DNA of 64,000 bases from Streptomyces humidus. Lineage in GTDB: Bacteria > Actinomycetota > Actinomycetes > Streptomycetales > Streptomycetaceae. Below are positions 33,309-41,918 of the stretch, piece by piece (position 1 is the first letter of the stretch; every line of letters starts with the position of its first letter). The DNA lies in contig NZ_BMTL01000012.1 of assembly GCF_014649655.1 (NCBI RefSeq), positions 1-64,000 of the forward strand, in the 5' to 3' direction. Position numbers and translations under genes: made by a program. The notes beneath the pieces are model-generated. The model was given only the letters and a program-made list of their open reading frames with translations. It was not told the DNA's origin and did no database searches.

Positions 33309-33316
33309 ATCAGCGG

Positions 33317-35707
33317 TCAGTCCGGGAAGCGGCGGTCCACCCAGCGCCAGGTGAACTCCAGGGCGACCGCCGCCACCGCCGCGACGCCCACCGCGGTCCA
33401 CGGCATCGTCGGCCCGACCAGTTTCAGCGCGAAGAAGTGCTGCAGCGACGGGACCGCCAGCACGAGCAGGAACGCCGCGCCCATCGAGGCCACCAGCAGC
33501 ACCCGCCACCAGGTGTAAGGGCGGGCGACGATCGCCAGCACCCACATCGACGCCAGGAACAGCGTGAGCGTGGCCGCGCTCGTCTCGGCCTCCAGCGAGC
33601 CCGCGCCGGTGTAGTGGTGCCGGGCCAGCAGGTACGTGACGAACGTCGCGACGCCCGCGATCACCCCGCCCGGGACCGAGTACCGCATCACCCGCAGCAC
33701 GAAGTGCGGGCGGGCCCGCTCGGTGTTGGGGGCGAGGGCGAGGAAGAAGGCCGGGATGCCGATCGTGAGCGTGGACAGCATGGTCAGGTGCCTCGGCAGG
33801 AAGGGGTACTCCACCTGCCAGAACACCACCAGCAGGGCCAGCAGCACCGAGTAGACCGTCTTCACCAGGAAGAGGGTCGCCACCCGGGTGATGTTGCCGA
33901 TGACCCGTCGGCCCTCCGCCACCACCGACGGCAGGGTCGCGAAGCTGTTGTCCAGCAGCACGATCTGCGCGACCGCCCGGGTGGCCTCGGAGCCCGATCC
34001 CATCGCCACGCCGATGTCCGCGTCCTTCAGCGCGAGGACGTCGTTGACGCCGTCACCGGTCATCGCGACGGTGTGCCCGCGCGACTGGAGCGCCCCCACC
34101 ATGTCCCGCTTCTGCTGCGGAGTGACCCGGCCGAACACCGTGCCCTCGTCCAGCGCCCGCCCCATGGCGTCCCGGTCCGCGGGCAGCCGGCGGGCGTCCA
34201 CGGCGGCGCCGTCCAGCCCGAGCTTCGCGGCCACCGCCCCCACCGACACGGCGTTGTCGCCGGAGACGACCTTGGCCTGGACGTTCTGCTCGGCGAAGTA
34301 GCGCAGCGTGTCGCCCGCGTCGGGCCGCAGCCGCTGCTCGAGCACCACCAGCGCGACGGGCCGGGCTCCGCGGGCGGGCTCGGGGTCGTCGAGTCCGTGT
34401 GCGGCGCGGGCCAGCAGCAGCACGCGCAGCCCCTGCTCGTTGAGCCGCTCGGTCTCGGCGAGGGCGGGATCGTCGTCGTCCAGGAGCACGTCGGGCGCCC
34501 CCAGCAGCCAGGTGCTGCTGCCGCCCTCGCTCCCGCCGTCGTCCGCGTCGGCGCTCTCGTTGAAGGCGGCGCCGCTGTACTTGCGGGCCGAGGAGAACGG
34601 CAGGGACCCGGTGCGGCGCCAGCCTCCGGCGTGCGGAAAGGCGTCGATGACAGCCTGGAGGGAGGCGTTCGGCCGCGGGTCGGACTCCCCGAGCGCCCCG
34701 AGCACCTGGCGTACGTAGCCCTCGTCGGCGCCGTCGAGGGTGCGCAGCCCGGTGACGTCCATGCCGCCCTCGGTGAGGGTGCCGGTCTTGTCCAGGCAGA
34801 CGGTGTCGACGCGGGCGAGGCCCTCGATGGCCGGGAGTTCCTGCACCAGGCACTGTCGGCGGCCGAGCCGGACCACGCCGATCGCGAAGGCGATGGAGGT
34901 GAGCAGGACGAGCCCCTCGGGGACCATCGGGACGATGCCGCCGATGGTGCGGGCGACGGAGTCCCGGAAGCCGTTGTTCTTCACGAACAACTGCGTGACG
35001 ACGAGGCCGATCGCCGCCGGGATCATCATCCACGTGACGTACTTGAGGATCGTCGAGATGCCGGAGCGCAGCTCGGAGTGGACGAGGGTGAAGCGGGAGG
35101 CCTCCTCGGCGAGCTGGGCGGCGTAGGCTTCGCGGCCGACCTTCGTGGCGCGGAAGGCGCCGCCGCCGGCCACCACGAAGCTGCCCGACATGACCTGGTC
35201 GCCCGCCCGTTTGGCGACCGGGTCCGCCTCGCCGGTGAGCAGCGACTCGTCGATCTCCAGCCCGTCGGCCTCGACGCACCCCCCGTCCACGACGATCTTG
35301 TCGCCGGGCCCGATCTCGATGACGTCGTCCAGGACGAGCGCGGAGGTGGAGACCCGGACCGTCGTGCCGTCGCGGCGGACGGTGGGACGGGCCTCGCCGA
35401 TGACCGCGAGGGAGTCCAGGGTCTTCTTCGCCCGCCACTCCTGGACGATGCCGATGCCGGTGTTGGCGAGGATCACGAAGCCGAACAGGCTGTCCTGGAT
35501 GGGGGCGACGGCGAGTGTGACCAGCCACAGGACGCCGATGATCGCGTTGAACCGCGTGAAGACGTTGGCCCGGACGATCTCGCCGACGGAACGGCTGCTG
35601 CGCGCGGGCACGTCGTTGACCTGACCGCGTGCGACGCGGTCCGCGACCTCGGCGGCCGTCAGACCGGTCGCCGTCGGCGCGAGGGCGGGGGCGTCGGTGT
35701 CGGCCAT
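33317..35707 (-). CDS. CtpE-like P-type cation ATPase
   Basis: A 796-residue P-type ATPase. Phosphorylation site DKTGTLT (Asp306), actuator loop LTGEADPV (the TGES equivalent), hinge TGDGVNDVLALKDADIGVAMG, and M4 motif GGIVPMVPEGLVLLTS are seen. There is no heavy-metal-binding N-terminal domain and no CPC motif. Length and the MVPEGL motif match mycobacterial CtpE, reported as a calcium importer needed for wall integrity. About ten membrane helices are present, with six in the C-terminal part. Calcium as substrate is inferred from family. A Ser/Asp/Gly-rich insert lies in the nucleotide-binding domain. Confidence 0.87.
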   Translation of the reverse strand: MADTDAPALAPTATGLTAAEVADRVARGQVNDVPARSSRSVGEIVRANVFTRFNAIIGVLWLVTLAVAPIQDSLFGFVILANTGIGIVQEWRAKKTLDSLAVIGEARPTVRRDGTTVRVSTSALVLDDVIEIGPGDKIVVDGGCVEADGLEIDESLLTGEADPVAKRAGDQVMSGSFVVAGGGAFRATKVGREAYAAQLAEEASRFTLVHSELRSGISTILKYVTWMMIPAAIGLVVTQLFVKNNGFRDSVARTIGGIVPMVPEGLVLLTSIAFAIGVVRLGRRQCLVQELPAIEGLARVDTVCLDKTGTLTEGGMDVTGLRTLDGADEGYVRQVLGALGESDPRPNASLQAVIDAFPHAGGWRRTGSLPFSSARKYSGAAFNESADADDGGSEGGSSTWLLGAPDVLLDDDDPALAETERLNEQGLRVLLLARAAHGLDDPEPARGARPVALVVLEQRLRPDAGDTLRYFAEQNVQAKVVSGDNAVSVGAVAAKLGLDGAAVDARRLPADRDAMGRALDEGTVFGRVTPQQKRDMVGALQSRGHTVAMTGDGVNDVLALKDADIGVAMGSGSEATRAVAQIVLLDNSFATLPSVVAEGRRVIGNITRVATLFLVKTVYSVLLALLVVFWQVEYPFLPRHLTMLSTLTIGIPAFFLALAPNTERARPHFVLRVMRYSVPGGVIAGVATFVTYLLARHHYTGAGSLEAETSAATLTLFLASMWVLAIVARPYTWWRVLLVASMGAAFLLVLAVPSLQHFFALKLVGPTMPWTAVGVAAVAAVALEFTWRWVDRRFPD

Positions 35708-35873
35708 GGCATCGACGGTACGTGCGGTTCGGGAGCTTCACCCCCTGAAGCTCCCGAAGATCCGACCTGGGGAGGACAGGGATCGTGCGGCGGTCGTGCG
35801 GCGGTCGTGCCGCGGTAGTGCGGGGGTCGTACGGCCGGACGGGCCGGGGCTGCTCCGCGCCGACGGGCCGGGG
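35708..35873. repeat. short tandem repeats upstream of the P-type ATPase
   Basis: The 166-bp spacer contains three copies of an 11-bp GGTCGTGCGGC-like unit (about 35787-35825) and then two copies of a segment close to GACGGGCCGGGGCTRCTCCGC (about 35838-35882). The second ends inside the next gene. Confidence 0.6.
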
Positions 35874-36155
35874 CTACTCCGCGGCCGCCGTCGCCTCGGT
35901 CTCCGCCGTGGCCGCGGCCGCCCGCTTGATCGCCGCGTCGCGTCTGCGGACGTACCAGATGCCGATCAGACCGAGGCCGGCGCCGGCGAGGCAGGTCCAC
36001 ACCCACCAGGCCCGGCCGTGGTCGTCGAACCAGCCGTAGAAGGGGAGCTGGACGAGGAAGAGGACGAACCAGAGGATGGTGCCGCCGGTGATGGTGGCGA
36101 CGACGGGGCCTTCCAGGGGCTCCGGCGCCTCGTGCTGGGGTGTCCACTTCGCCAT
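35874..36155 (-). CDS. DUF2530 membrane protein
   Basis: A 93-residue protein of the actinobacterial DUF2530 type, recognised by EGPVVATITGGTILWFVLFL and WWVWTCLAGAGLGLIGIWYVRRRDAA. It has two membrane helices (about 22-40 and 50-68) and an Ala/Thr/Glu-rich tail. The end is built on a DNA repeat shared with the spacer before the P-type ATPase gene. Function unknown. It diverges from the purine permease. Confidence 0.85.
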   Translation of the reverse strand: MAKWTPQHEAPEPLEGPVVATITGGTILWFVLFLVQLPFYGWFDDHGRAWWVWTCLAGAGLGLIGIWYVRRRDAAIKRAAAATAETEATAAAE

Positions 36156-36227
36156 GGTGGACAGCTTACGAGATGGTCACGTCTACGCGCGGAGATGGCT
36201 GTTCCTCGCGCTATATGTTCATACTGA

Positions 36228-36241
36228 AACGGTTTGCCGTT
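36228..36241. promoter_or_regulatory. small palindrome upstream of purine permease
   Basis: AACGG TTTG CCGTT lies 33 bp before the permease start, next to CATACT (36220-36225), a possible -10. It may be an operator. The match to any known regulator is not evident. Confidence 0.3.
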
Positions 36242-36273
36242 GACCGCTTCTCTTCGTAGGAACCGCCAAATAC

Positions 36274-37725
36274 ATGCCCACCTCGGCCCCCGCCCAGACC
36301 CCCGCCCCTGACGAGCCGGGAGCCAGGCCCGCCCACGGCGCCCTCGATCGCTACTTCAAGATCTCCGAGCGTGGCAGCACGCTGTCCAGGGAGATCCGCG
36401 GAGGTTTCGCCACATTCTTCGCGATGGCGTACATCATCGTGCTGAACCCGATCATCCTCAGCAGTGCGAAGGACATGTACGGGCACCAGCTGGACAACGG
36501 ACAGCTGGTCACGGCGACGTGCGTGACGGCGGCGTTCACCACGCTCCTCATGGGCGTGATCGGCAACGTGCCCATCGCGCTGGCCGCCGGCCTCGGTGTG
36601 AACTCGGTGGTCGCGCTCCAGCTCGCGCCCCGGATGTCCTGGCCGGACGCCATGGGCATGGTGGTGCTCGCCGGTCTCGTGGTCATGATCCTGGTCGCCA
36701 CCGGTCTGCGTGAGCGCGTGATGAACGCGGTCCCCTACGGGCTGCGCAAGGCGATCAGCATCGGCATCGGCCTGTTCATCATGCTGATCGGGCTCGTCGA
36801 CTCCGGCTTCGTCAGCCGCATCCCGGACGCCGCCCACACCACCGTCCCGCTCCAGCTCGGCGCAGACGGCCATCTGAACGGCTGGCCGGTGCTCGTCTTC
36901 ATCCTGGGCGCGCTGCTCACGCTGGCCCTGATCACCCGCAAGGTGCCCGGCGCGATCCTGATCTCGATCGTCGCGATGACGGCCCTGTCGCTGATCGTCA
37001 ACGCGGTCGTCACCGTCCCCTCCTGGGGTCTGACCACGCCCCAGTGGCCCGGCAACCCCGTCGAGGCCCCGGACTTCGGGCTCATCGGGCAGGTCAGCCT
37101 GTTCGGCGGCTTCGGCGAGGTCGGCGTGCTGACCGGCGTCCTGTTCGTCTTCACGGTGCTGCTGTCGTGCTTCTTCGACGCGATGGGCACGATCATGGGC
37201 GTCAGCGACGAGGCCAAGCTGACCGACGCCAAGGGCGAGATGCCCGGCATCAACAAGGTCCTCTTCGTCGACGGCCTCGCGGTCGCCGCGGGCGGCGCAG
37301 GCTCCTCCTCCGCCACCACCGCCTTCGTGGAGTCCACGGCCGGCGTCGGCGAGGGCGCCCGCACCGGCTTCGCGAACCTCGTCACCGGCGGGCTCTTCGC
37401 CGTTGCGCTGTTCCTGACCCCGGTCGCCACGATGGTCCCGTCCCAGGCCGCCACCCCGGCGCTGCTCGCGGTGGGCTTCCTGATCCTGTCCGGCTCGGTC
37501 AAGGAGATCGACTGGGCCGACCCCACCATCGCCATGCCGGCCTTCGTGACCATGGTGATGATGCCGTTCACCTACTCGATCACCAACGGCATCGGGATGG
37601 GCTTCATCACCTTCGTCCTGCTGCGTCTCGCGGCCGGCCGCGGCCGGGAGGTCCCGGCGCCGATGTATGTCGTCTCCGCCGTGTTCGTCTTCTACTACCT
37701 GATGCCGGCCCTCGGCCTCACCTGA
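36274..37725 (+). CDS. AzgA/PbuG-type purine permease (NCS2 family)
   Basis: A 483-residue transporter with about 12-14 helices in the NCS2/UraA fold. Signatures include REIRGGFATFFAMAYIIVLNP, LAAGLGVNSVVALQLAP, FFDAMGTIMGVSDEAKLTD, and AGSSSATTAFVESTAGVGEGARTGFANLV, typical of the AzgA branch that takes up adenine, guanine and hypoxanthine. It is expected to be a proton symporter in the cytoplasmic membrane. GTAGGAA lies upstream of the ATG at 36274. A hairpin follows the gene. Confidence 0.9.
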   Translation: MPTSAPAQTPAPDEPGARPAHGALDRYFKISERGSTLSREIRGGFATFFAMAYIIVLNPIILSSAKDMYGHQLDNGQLVTATCVTAAFTTLLMGVIGNVPIALAAGLGVNSVVALQLAPRMSWPDAMGMVVLAGLVVMILVATGLRERVMNAVPYGLRKAISIGIGLFIMLIGLVDSGFVSRIPDAAHTTVPLQLGADGHLNGWPVLVFILGALLTLALITRKVPGAILISIVAMTALSLIVNAVVTVPSWGLTTPQWPGNPVEAPDFGLIGQVSLFGGFGEVGVLTGVLFVFTVLLSCFFDAMGTIMGVSDEAKLTDAKGEMPGINKVLFVDGLAVAAGGAGSSSATTAFVESTAGVGEGARTGFANLVTGGLFAVALFLTPVATMVPSQAATPALLAVGFLILSGSVKEIDWADPTIAMPAFVTMVMMPFTYSITNGIGMGFITFVLLRLAAGRGREVPAPMYVVSAVFVFYYLMPALGLT

Positions 37726-37772
37726 GCCTCGGCGTGACGTGGACCTCGGCGTGACGTGGACCTCGGTGCGAC

Positions 37773-37792
37773 CCTGAGCCCTCGGGCTCAGG
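37773..37792. terminator. bidirectional hairpin terminator
   Basis: A perfect 8-bp stem CCTGAGCC / GGCTCAGG with a CTCG tetraloop. It overlaps the stop codon of the leftward RHH gene and follows the permease. A 16-bp direct repeat (CTCGGCGTGACGTGGA type) precedes it. Confidence 0.75.
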
Positions 37793-37970
37793 TGAGCCCG
37801 TAGAACTTGCCGGTCTCGTCGACCGCGGTCTTGAACCGCTCGTCGAAGTCATCCCGGATGAGCGTCTGGACGACATAGTCCTGGACGCTCATTCCTCTTT
37901 TGGCGGCATGCTGCCGGAGTCGCTCGAGCAGCTCCCCGTCCATCCGCAGGCTGAGCACACTGGTCCCCAT
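37788..37970 (-). CDS. ribbon-helix-helix (CopG-like) protein
   Basis: A 60-residue protein: the beta strand TSVLSLRMDGELLERL then two helices (LRQHAAKRGMSVQDYVVQTLIRDDF), the standard CopG/MetJ/Arc layout. It is probably a dimeric DNA-binding protein. No toxin gene is adjacent, so it is either a solitary regulator or an orphan antitoxin. The 126-bp spacer to the marR gene could contain its own promoter. Confidence 0.8.
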   Translation of the reverse strand: MGTSVLSLRMDGELLERLRQHAAKRGMSVQDYVVQTLIRDDFDERFKTAVDETGKFYGLT

Positions 37971-38086
37971 GGGACGAGGGTCGCGGGCGTGTAGCGCAGT
38001 CCGGTCGCTTTCCGCTGCCGAATCACCCGTTCGAGTGATGGCCGGGTTCCGTGTCCAGGGTCACGGGAATCCCGGCGCGCCCCAGC

Positions 38087-38114
38087 TTGTTTAGCCAGAG
38101 TAATGAGTTACTCT
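38087..38114 (+). promoter_or_regulatory. marR promoter with overlapping operator
   Basis: AGAGTAA (38097-38103) and TTACTCT (38108-38114) form a perfect 7-bp inverted repeat with a TGAG spacer. A -35-like TTGTTT (38087-38092) and a -10-like TACTCT (38109-38114) are 16 bp apart, so the operator covers the promoter. A start about 7 bp after the -10 would fall on the ATG at 38121, suggesting a leaderless transcript. Confidence 0.55.
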
Positions 38115-38120
38115 AAAGAG

Positions 38121-38558
38121 ATGTCTGACCTCACCCATGGCGACGACGCTGCCGCCGTGAACTCCCTCCGCTCAGGCGTGATGCGGCTGTCCCGCCGGCT
38201 CAAACACCAGCGGGTCGACGAGTCGCTGAGCCCGACCGAGATGTCGGTGCTCGGCACCCTCTCCCTCTGCGGCAGCGCCACACCCGGCGAACTCGCCCGC
38301 AAGGAGCACGTGCAGCCTCCCTCGATGACCCGCATCGTGGCGCTGCTGGAGGCCAAGGGTCTGGTCCGGCTGGAGCCGCACCCCGACGACCGCCGCCAGA
38401 AGGTCGTCACCAGGACCGAGCAGGCCGAGGCCATGCTCGCGGAGAGCCGCGCCAAGCGGAACGCCTTCCTGGCCGCCCTGGTCGACGGCCTCGACGAGGA
38501 CGAGTGGGCGAAACTGCGCGCCGCCGCCCCCGTGCTGGAGAAGCTCGCACACCTGTAG
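38121..38558 (+). CDS. MarR-family transcriptional regulator
   Basis: A 145-residue winged-helix protein. The recognition region is LCGSATPGELARKEHVQPPSMTRIVALLEAKGLVRLEPHPDDRRQKVV, which contains the DxR wing motif (DDRRQ). The ATG at 38121 is chosen because the operator lies immediately before it. The gene is followed 24 bp later by an MFS exporter. The classic marR-exporter arrangement suggests it represses itself and the exporter until a ligand, perhaps the exported compound, binds. Confidence 0.9.
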   Translation: MSDLTHGDDAAAVNSLRSGVMRLSRRLKHQRVDESLSPTEMSVLGTLSLCGSATPGELARKEHVQPPSMTRIVALLEAKGLVRLEPHPDDRRQKVVTRTEQAEAMLAESRAKRNAFLAALVDGLDEDEWAKLRAAAPVLEKLAHL

Positions 38559-38582
38559 TCCGTTCCCGAGGAGGCGAACCTG

Positions 38583-39941
38583 TTGAGTACGGGACCCGGA
38601 GCAGACTCCGCACCCGCACCGGCCATCCACGACACCCCGACCGCCCCCGCACCCGCCCGCAGGGCCTCGATGTTCAGCTCCCTGCGCGTCAGGAACTACC
38701 GCCTGTTCTTCATCGGCCAGGTCGTCTCGAACATCGGCACCTGGATGCAGCGCATCGCGCAGGACTGGCTGGTGCTCGGCCTCACCGGCTCCGCCACCGC
38801 CGTCGGCGTCACGACGGCCCTGCAGTTCCTGCCGATGCTGCTCTTCGGCCTCTACGGCGGCGTCCTCGTCGACCGGCTGCCCAAGCGCCGCACGCTGCTG
38901 TTCACCCAGTCGGCGATGGCCCTCACCGGCATCGCGCTCGCCGTCCTCAGCCTCTCCGGCCACGTCCAGGTCTGGCACGTCTACGTCGCCGCCTTCGCCG
39001 TGGGCCTCGCGACCGTGCTGGACAACCCGGCGCGGCAGACGTTCGTCTCCGAGATGGTCGGCCCCGAGCAGCTCCAGAACGCGGTCAGCCTCAACTCGGC
39101 GAACTTCCAGTCGGCCCGGCTGATCGGCCCCGCCGTGGCCGGCGTGATGATCACCGGCGTCGGAACCGGCTGGGCGTTCCTCTTCAACGGACTGTCCTTC
39201 GTCGCCCCCCTCGCCGGTCTGCTGCTGATGCGCTCGCGCGAGCTGCACGTCGTCGAGCGCGCCCCGCGCGGCAGGGGGCAGCTGCGGGAGGGCCTCCACT
39301 ACGTCGCCGGCCGCCCGGACCTGATCTGGACGATCGTCCTGGTCGGGTTCGTCAGCACCTTCGGGTTCAACTTCCCCGTCTACCTCTCGGCCTTCGCCGA
39401 CGACGTCTTCCACGCGGGCGCGGGCTCCTACAGCCTCTTCAACACGCTGATGGCGGTGGGCTCCCTGGCGGGCGCCCTGCTCGCGGCCCGGCGCGGCACG
39501 GCCCGGATGCGGGTGCTGGTCGCGGGGGCGGTGGCTTTCGGCGCCATGGAGATCGCGGCCTCCGCCGTCCCCTCCCTGTGGCTGTTCGCCCTGCTCATGG
39601 CCCCGATCGGCATGTTCGGCATGACGGTCAACGTCACCGCCAACAGCAGCGTGCAGCTGAGCACCGACCCGGCCATGCGGGGCCGGGTGATGGCCCTCTA
39701 CATGATGGTGTTCATGGGCGGCGCTCCGGTGGGCGCGCCGATCGCCGGCTGGGTCACCGACGTGTACGGCGTCCGGGCGGGGCTGGCGTCGGGCGGTGCG
39801 ATCTCGGCCGCCGCGGCTGTCACCGTCGGCCTCGTCCTGGCCCGCACGGGCAACCTCCGCCTGTCGGTCGGCTGGCACCACGGCCACCCGCGCGTGCGGT
39901 TCGTCCCCCGCGAGGACCGGGAGCTCGCCACCGTCGCATGA
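38583..39941 (+). CDS. MFS exporter
   Basis: A 452-residue major facilitator of the enterobactin/drug exporter type (MFS_3). It begins with TTG behind GAGGAGG. About 12 helices are seen, with SSLRVRNYRLFFIGQVVSNIGTWMQRIAQDWLVL at the start and GGVLVDRLPKRRTLL in the 2-3 loop; ADDVFHAGAGSYSLFNTLMAVGSL opens the second half. It is likely co-transcribed with the marR gene and exports a drug or metabolite. The substrate is unknown. Confidence 0.87.
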   Translation: MSTGPGADSAPAPAIHDTPTAPAPARRASMFSSLRVRNYRLFFIGQVVSNIGTWMQRIAQDWLVLGLTGSATAVGVTTALQFLPMLLFGLYGGVLVDRLPKRRTLLFTQSAMALTGIALAVLSLSGHVQVWHVYVAAFAVGLATVLDNPARQTFVSEMVGPEQLQNAVSLNSANFQSARLIGPAVAGVMITGVGTGWAFLFNGLSFVAPLAGLLLMRSRELHVVERAPRGRGQLREGLHYVAGRPDLIWTIVLVGFVSTFGFNFPVYLSAFADDVFHAGAGSYSLFNTLMAVGSLAGALLAARRGTARMRVLVAGAVAFGAMEIAASAVPSLWLFALLMAPIGMFGMTVNVTANSSVQLSTDPAMRGRVMALYMMVFMGGAPVGAPIAGWVTDVYGVRAGLASGGAISAAAAVTVGLVLARTGNLRLSVGWHHGHPRVRFVPREDRELATVA

Positions 39942-39965
39942 CCCGGCGGGACGTCCCAGGAGCAG

Positions 39966-40030
39966 CGGACGTCATGCGGCTTCGCCCCGACGGTGTGCGC
40001 CTGCGTCGGGGTGAAGCCGCATGACGTCCG
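39966..40030. terminator. very long hairpin between two genes
   Basis: A 27-bp stem (39966-39992 with 40004-40030) with one mismatch (a G-T wobble in RNA) and an 11-base loop. It follows the MFS gene by 24 bp and precedes the thpR start by 43 bp. It could act as a terminator for the MFS gene, but it is about twice the usual stem length. Confidence 0.75.
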
Positions 40031-40073
40031 TCACGGCGGGTGTCCGGCTGCCGGGGCCGGGAAGACCGGGGCC

Positions 40074-40646
40074 ATGAGACTCTTCGCCGCCGTGCTCCCC
40101 CCGGACGACATCGCCGACGAACTCGCCGAGCGGACAGCCGGGTTGCGCGCGCTGCCGGGCGCGGACGCGCTGCGCTGGACGGACCGGTCCGGCTGGCACT
40201 TCACCCTCGCCTTCTACGGCGAGACCGACGACGGCCTCCTCCCCGAGCTGACGGCGCGGCTGGAGCGGGCCGCGCGCCGCGGTGCGCCCTTCCCGCTGGC
40301 GCTGCGCGGCGGGGGGCAGTTCGGGCACGGGCGGACGCTGTGGGCCGGCGCGGCCGGCGACGTCCCGGCGCTGCGGCTGCTGGCCGACCGGGCGGAGGCG
40401 GCAGGCCGGAAGGCGGGCGTGGAGATGGGCGAGCACCGCCGCTACAAGGCGCACCTGACGCTGGCCCGCAGTCGCGACGCCGTGGACGTGCGGCCGTACG
40501 TCGAGGCGCTGGAGGCCTTCGAGGGCCGCGCCTGGACGGTGGGGGAGCTGGTGCTGGTCCGCAGCGACCTGCCGAGATCCGGGGCGCCGGGCGAGCAGCC
40601 CCGGTACGTGCCGGTCGGGCGCTGGCCGCTCGGCGGGGCCGGATAG
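40074..40646 (+). CDS. thpR: RNA 2',3'-cyclic phosphodiesterase
   Basis: A 190-residue 2H phosphoesterase. Both catalytic motifs are seen: HFTLAFYGE and HLTLARS (H-x-T-x in each), with MRLFAAVLPPDDIADEL at the start. ThpR/LigT enzymes open 2',3'-cyclic phosphates on RNA. The start at 40074 is chosen from the conserved MRLF; an upstream GTG frame would run into the hairpin loop. A 29-residue membrane peptide gene follows after 9 bp. Confidence 0.87.
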   Translation: MRLFAAVLPPDDIADELAERTAGLRALPGADALRWTDRSGWHFTLAFYGETDDGLLPELTARLERAARRGAPFPLALRGGGQFGHGRTLWAGAAGDVPALRLLADRAEAAGRKAGVEMGEHRRYKAHLTLARSRDAVDVRPYVEALEAFEGRAWTVGELVLVRSDLPRSGAPGEQPRYVPVGRWPLGGAG

Positions 40647-40655
40647 TCTCGACGT

Positions 40656-40745
40656 GTGGACCCGAAGACCCGGAACCGGATCATGGCCGGTGCCCTTGTG
40701 CTGATGTTCGTGGTGGTGGCGGTGGCGGCGGCGGTCGGCAGATAG
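40656..40745 (+). CDS. 29-residue single-helix membrane peptide
   Basis: A GTG-started frame with a basic head (VDPKTRNR) and one hydrophobic helix of valine, alanine, leucine and methionine, ending GR. It begins 9 bp after thpR, so it should be co-transcribed. The plus-inside charge suggests an N-in orientation. I recall similar tiny proteins in other Streptomyces. Frame, spacing and composition favour a real gene, but nothing shows its role. Confidence 0.5.
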   Translation: MDPKTRNRIMAGALVLMFVVVAVAAAVGR

Positions 40746-40866
40746 CGCAGGCTGTCGGACCAGGCTGTCGGACCGACCTCCGCCGCGGCGCCTGCCCTGG
40801 TGGGCGGACGGTGCCTGTCGCGGCGCTTGCCCTGGTGGCGGGCGGCTCCGTGTCAGGGGCTCGCCG
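40746..40866. repeat. two short direct repeats in the spacer before the aldo/keto reductase
   Basis: A perfect 13-bp tandem pair (CAGGCTGTCGGAC at 40748-40760 and 40761-40773) is followed by an imperfect pair of about 23-26 bp (GCGGCGCCTGCCCTGGTGGG at 40785 and a close copy at 40820). Confidence 0.7.
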
Positions 40867-41859
40867 CTACCAGGCGAAGGCCTCCGGGGCGGGCCCCGGG
40901 CCGGGGAAGACCTCGTCCAGACCGGCGAGCAGCTCCTCGCCCAGCTCCAGCTCGACCGCGCGCAGCGCCGACTCGAGCTGCTCGGTCGTGCGCGGGCCGA
41001 CGATGGGGCCGGTCACGCCGGGCCGGGTGAGCAGCCAGGCCAGGGCGGCCTCGCCGGGCTCGACCCCGTGCTTGTCGAGGAGGTCCTCGTAGGCCTGGAT
41101 CCGGGCCCGGGTCTTGGGGTCGGCGAGGGCGTCGGCGGCCCGTCCGGAGGCGCGGCGGCCGCCCTCGGCCTGCTTCCTGATGACCCCGCCGAGCAGCCCG
41201 CCGTGCAGCGGCGACCAGGGGATGACCCCGAGGCCGTAGTCCTGCGCGGCCGGGATGACCTCCATCTCAGCGCGCCGTTCGGCCAGGTTGTACAGGCACT
41301 GCTCGCTGACGAGCCCGAGGGCGCCGCCGCGGCGGGCGGCGGTCTCGTTGGCCTGGGCGATCTTGTAGCCGGGGAAGTTGGACGATCCGGCGTAGAGGAT
41401 CTTGCCCTGCTGGACCAGTACGTCGATGGCCTGCCAGATCTCCTCGAAGGGAGTGCTGCGGTCGATGTGGTGGAACTGGTAGAGGTCGATGTGGTCGGTG
41501 CCGAGCCGCTTCAGGCTCGCGTCGACGGCCCGCCGGATGTTCAGCGCGGAGAGCTTGTCGTGGTTGGGCCAGGCGTCCCCGTCGGCGGCCATGTTGCCGT
41601 ACACCTTCGTGGCGAGGACCACCTGGTCGCGACGCCCGCCGCCCTTGGCGAACCAGCTGCCGATGATCTCCTCGGTGCGGCCCTTGTTCACACCCCAGCC
41701 GTACACGTTGGCCGTGTCGAGAAAGTTGATGCCCGCACCGAGCGCCGCGTCCATGATCGCGTGGCTGTCGGTCTCGTCGGTCTGCGGGCCGAAGTTCATG
41801 GTGCCGAGGACGAGGCGGCTGACCTTGAGTCCGGTACGTCCGAGCTGCGTGTACTTCAT
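40867..41859 (-). CDS. aldo/keto reductase
   Basis: A 330-residue NAD(P)H-dependent TIM-barrel oxidoreductase. Catalytic residues are visible: Asp and Tyr in INFLDTANVYGWG, Lys in VVLATKVYG, and His in YQFHHIDR. It also has the C-terminal cofactor site (PGVTGPIVGPRTTEQLESAL). It resembles the YajO/GSP69-like AKR branch. The start at 41859 (MKYTQLGRTGLKVS) is family-typical. The substrate is unknown. Confidence 0.9.
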   Translation of the reverse strand: MKYTQLGRTGLKVSRLVLGTMNFGPQTDETDSHAIMDAALGAGINFLDTANVYGWGVNKGRTEEIIGSWFAKGGGRRDQVVLATKVYGNMAADGDAWPNHDKLSALNIRRAVDASLKRLGTDHIDLYQFHHIDRSTPFEEIWQAIDVLVQQGKILYAGSSNFPGYKIAQANETAARRGGALGLVSEQCLYNLAERRAEMEVIPAAQDYGLGVIPWSPLHGGLLGGVIRKQAEGGRRASGRAADALADPKTRARIQAYEDLLDKHGVEPGEAALAWLLTRPGVTGPIVGPRTTEQLESALRAVELELGEELLAGLDEVFPGPGPAPEAFAW

Positions 41860-41918
41860 GGAGCACAAGCCAACGGCTTGGAGTGCGCTCGATGCAAGGG
41901 GGGGGCGGGGGCGGCCGG

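Noticed and set aside
37788..37970. RHH protein considered as antitoxin of a toxin-antitoxin pair
   Set aside because: No toxin-like gene is adjacent on either side; the neighbours are a permease and a marR gene.
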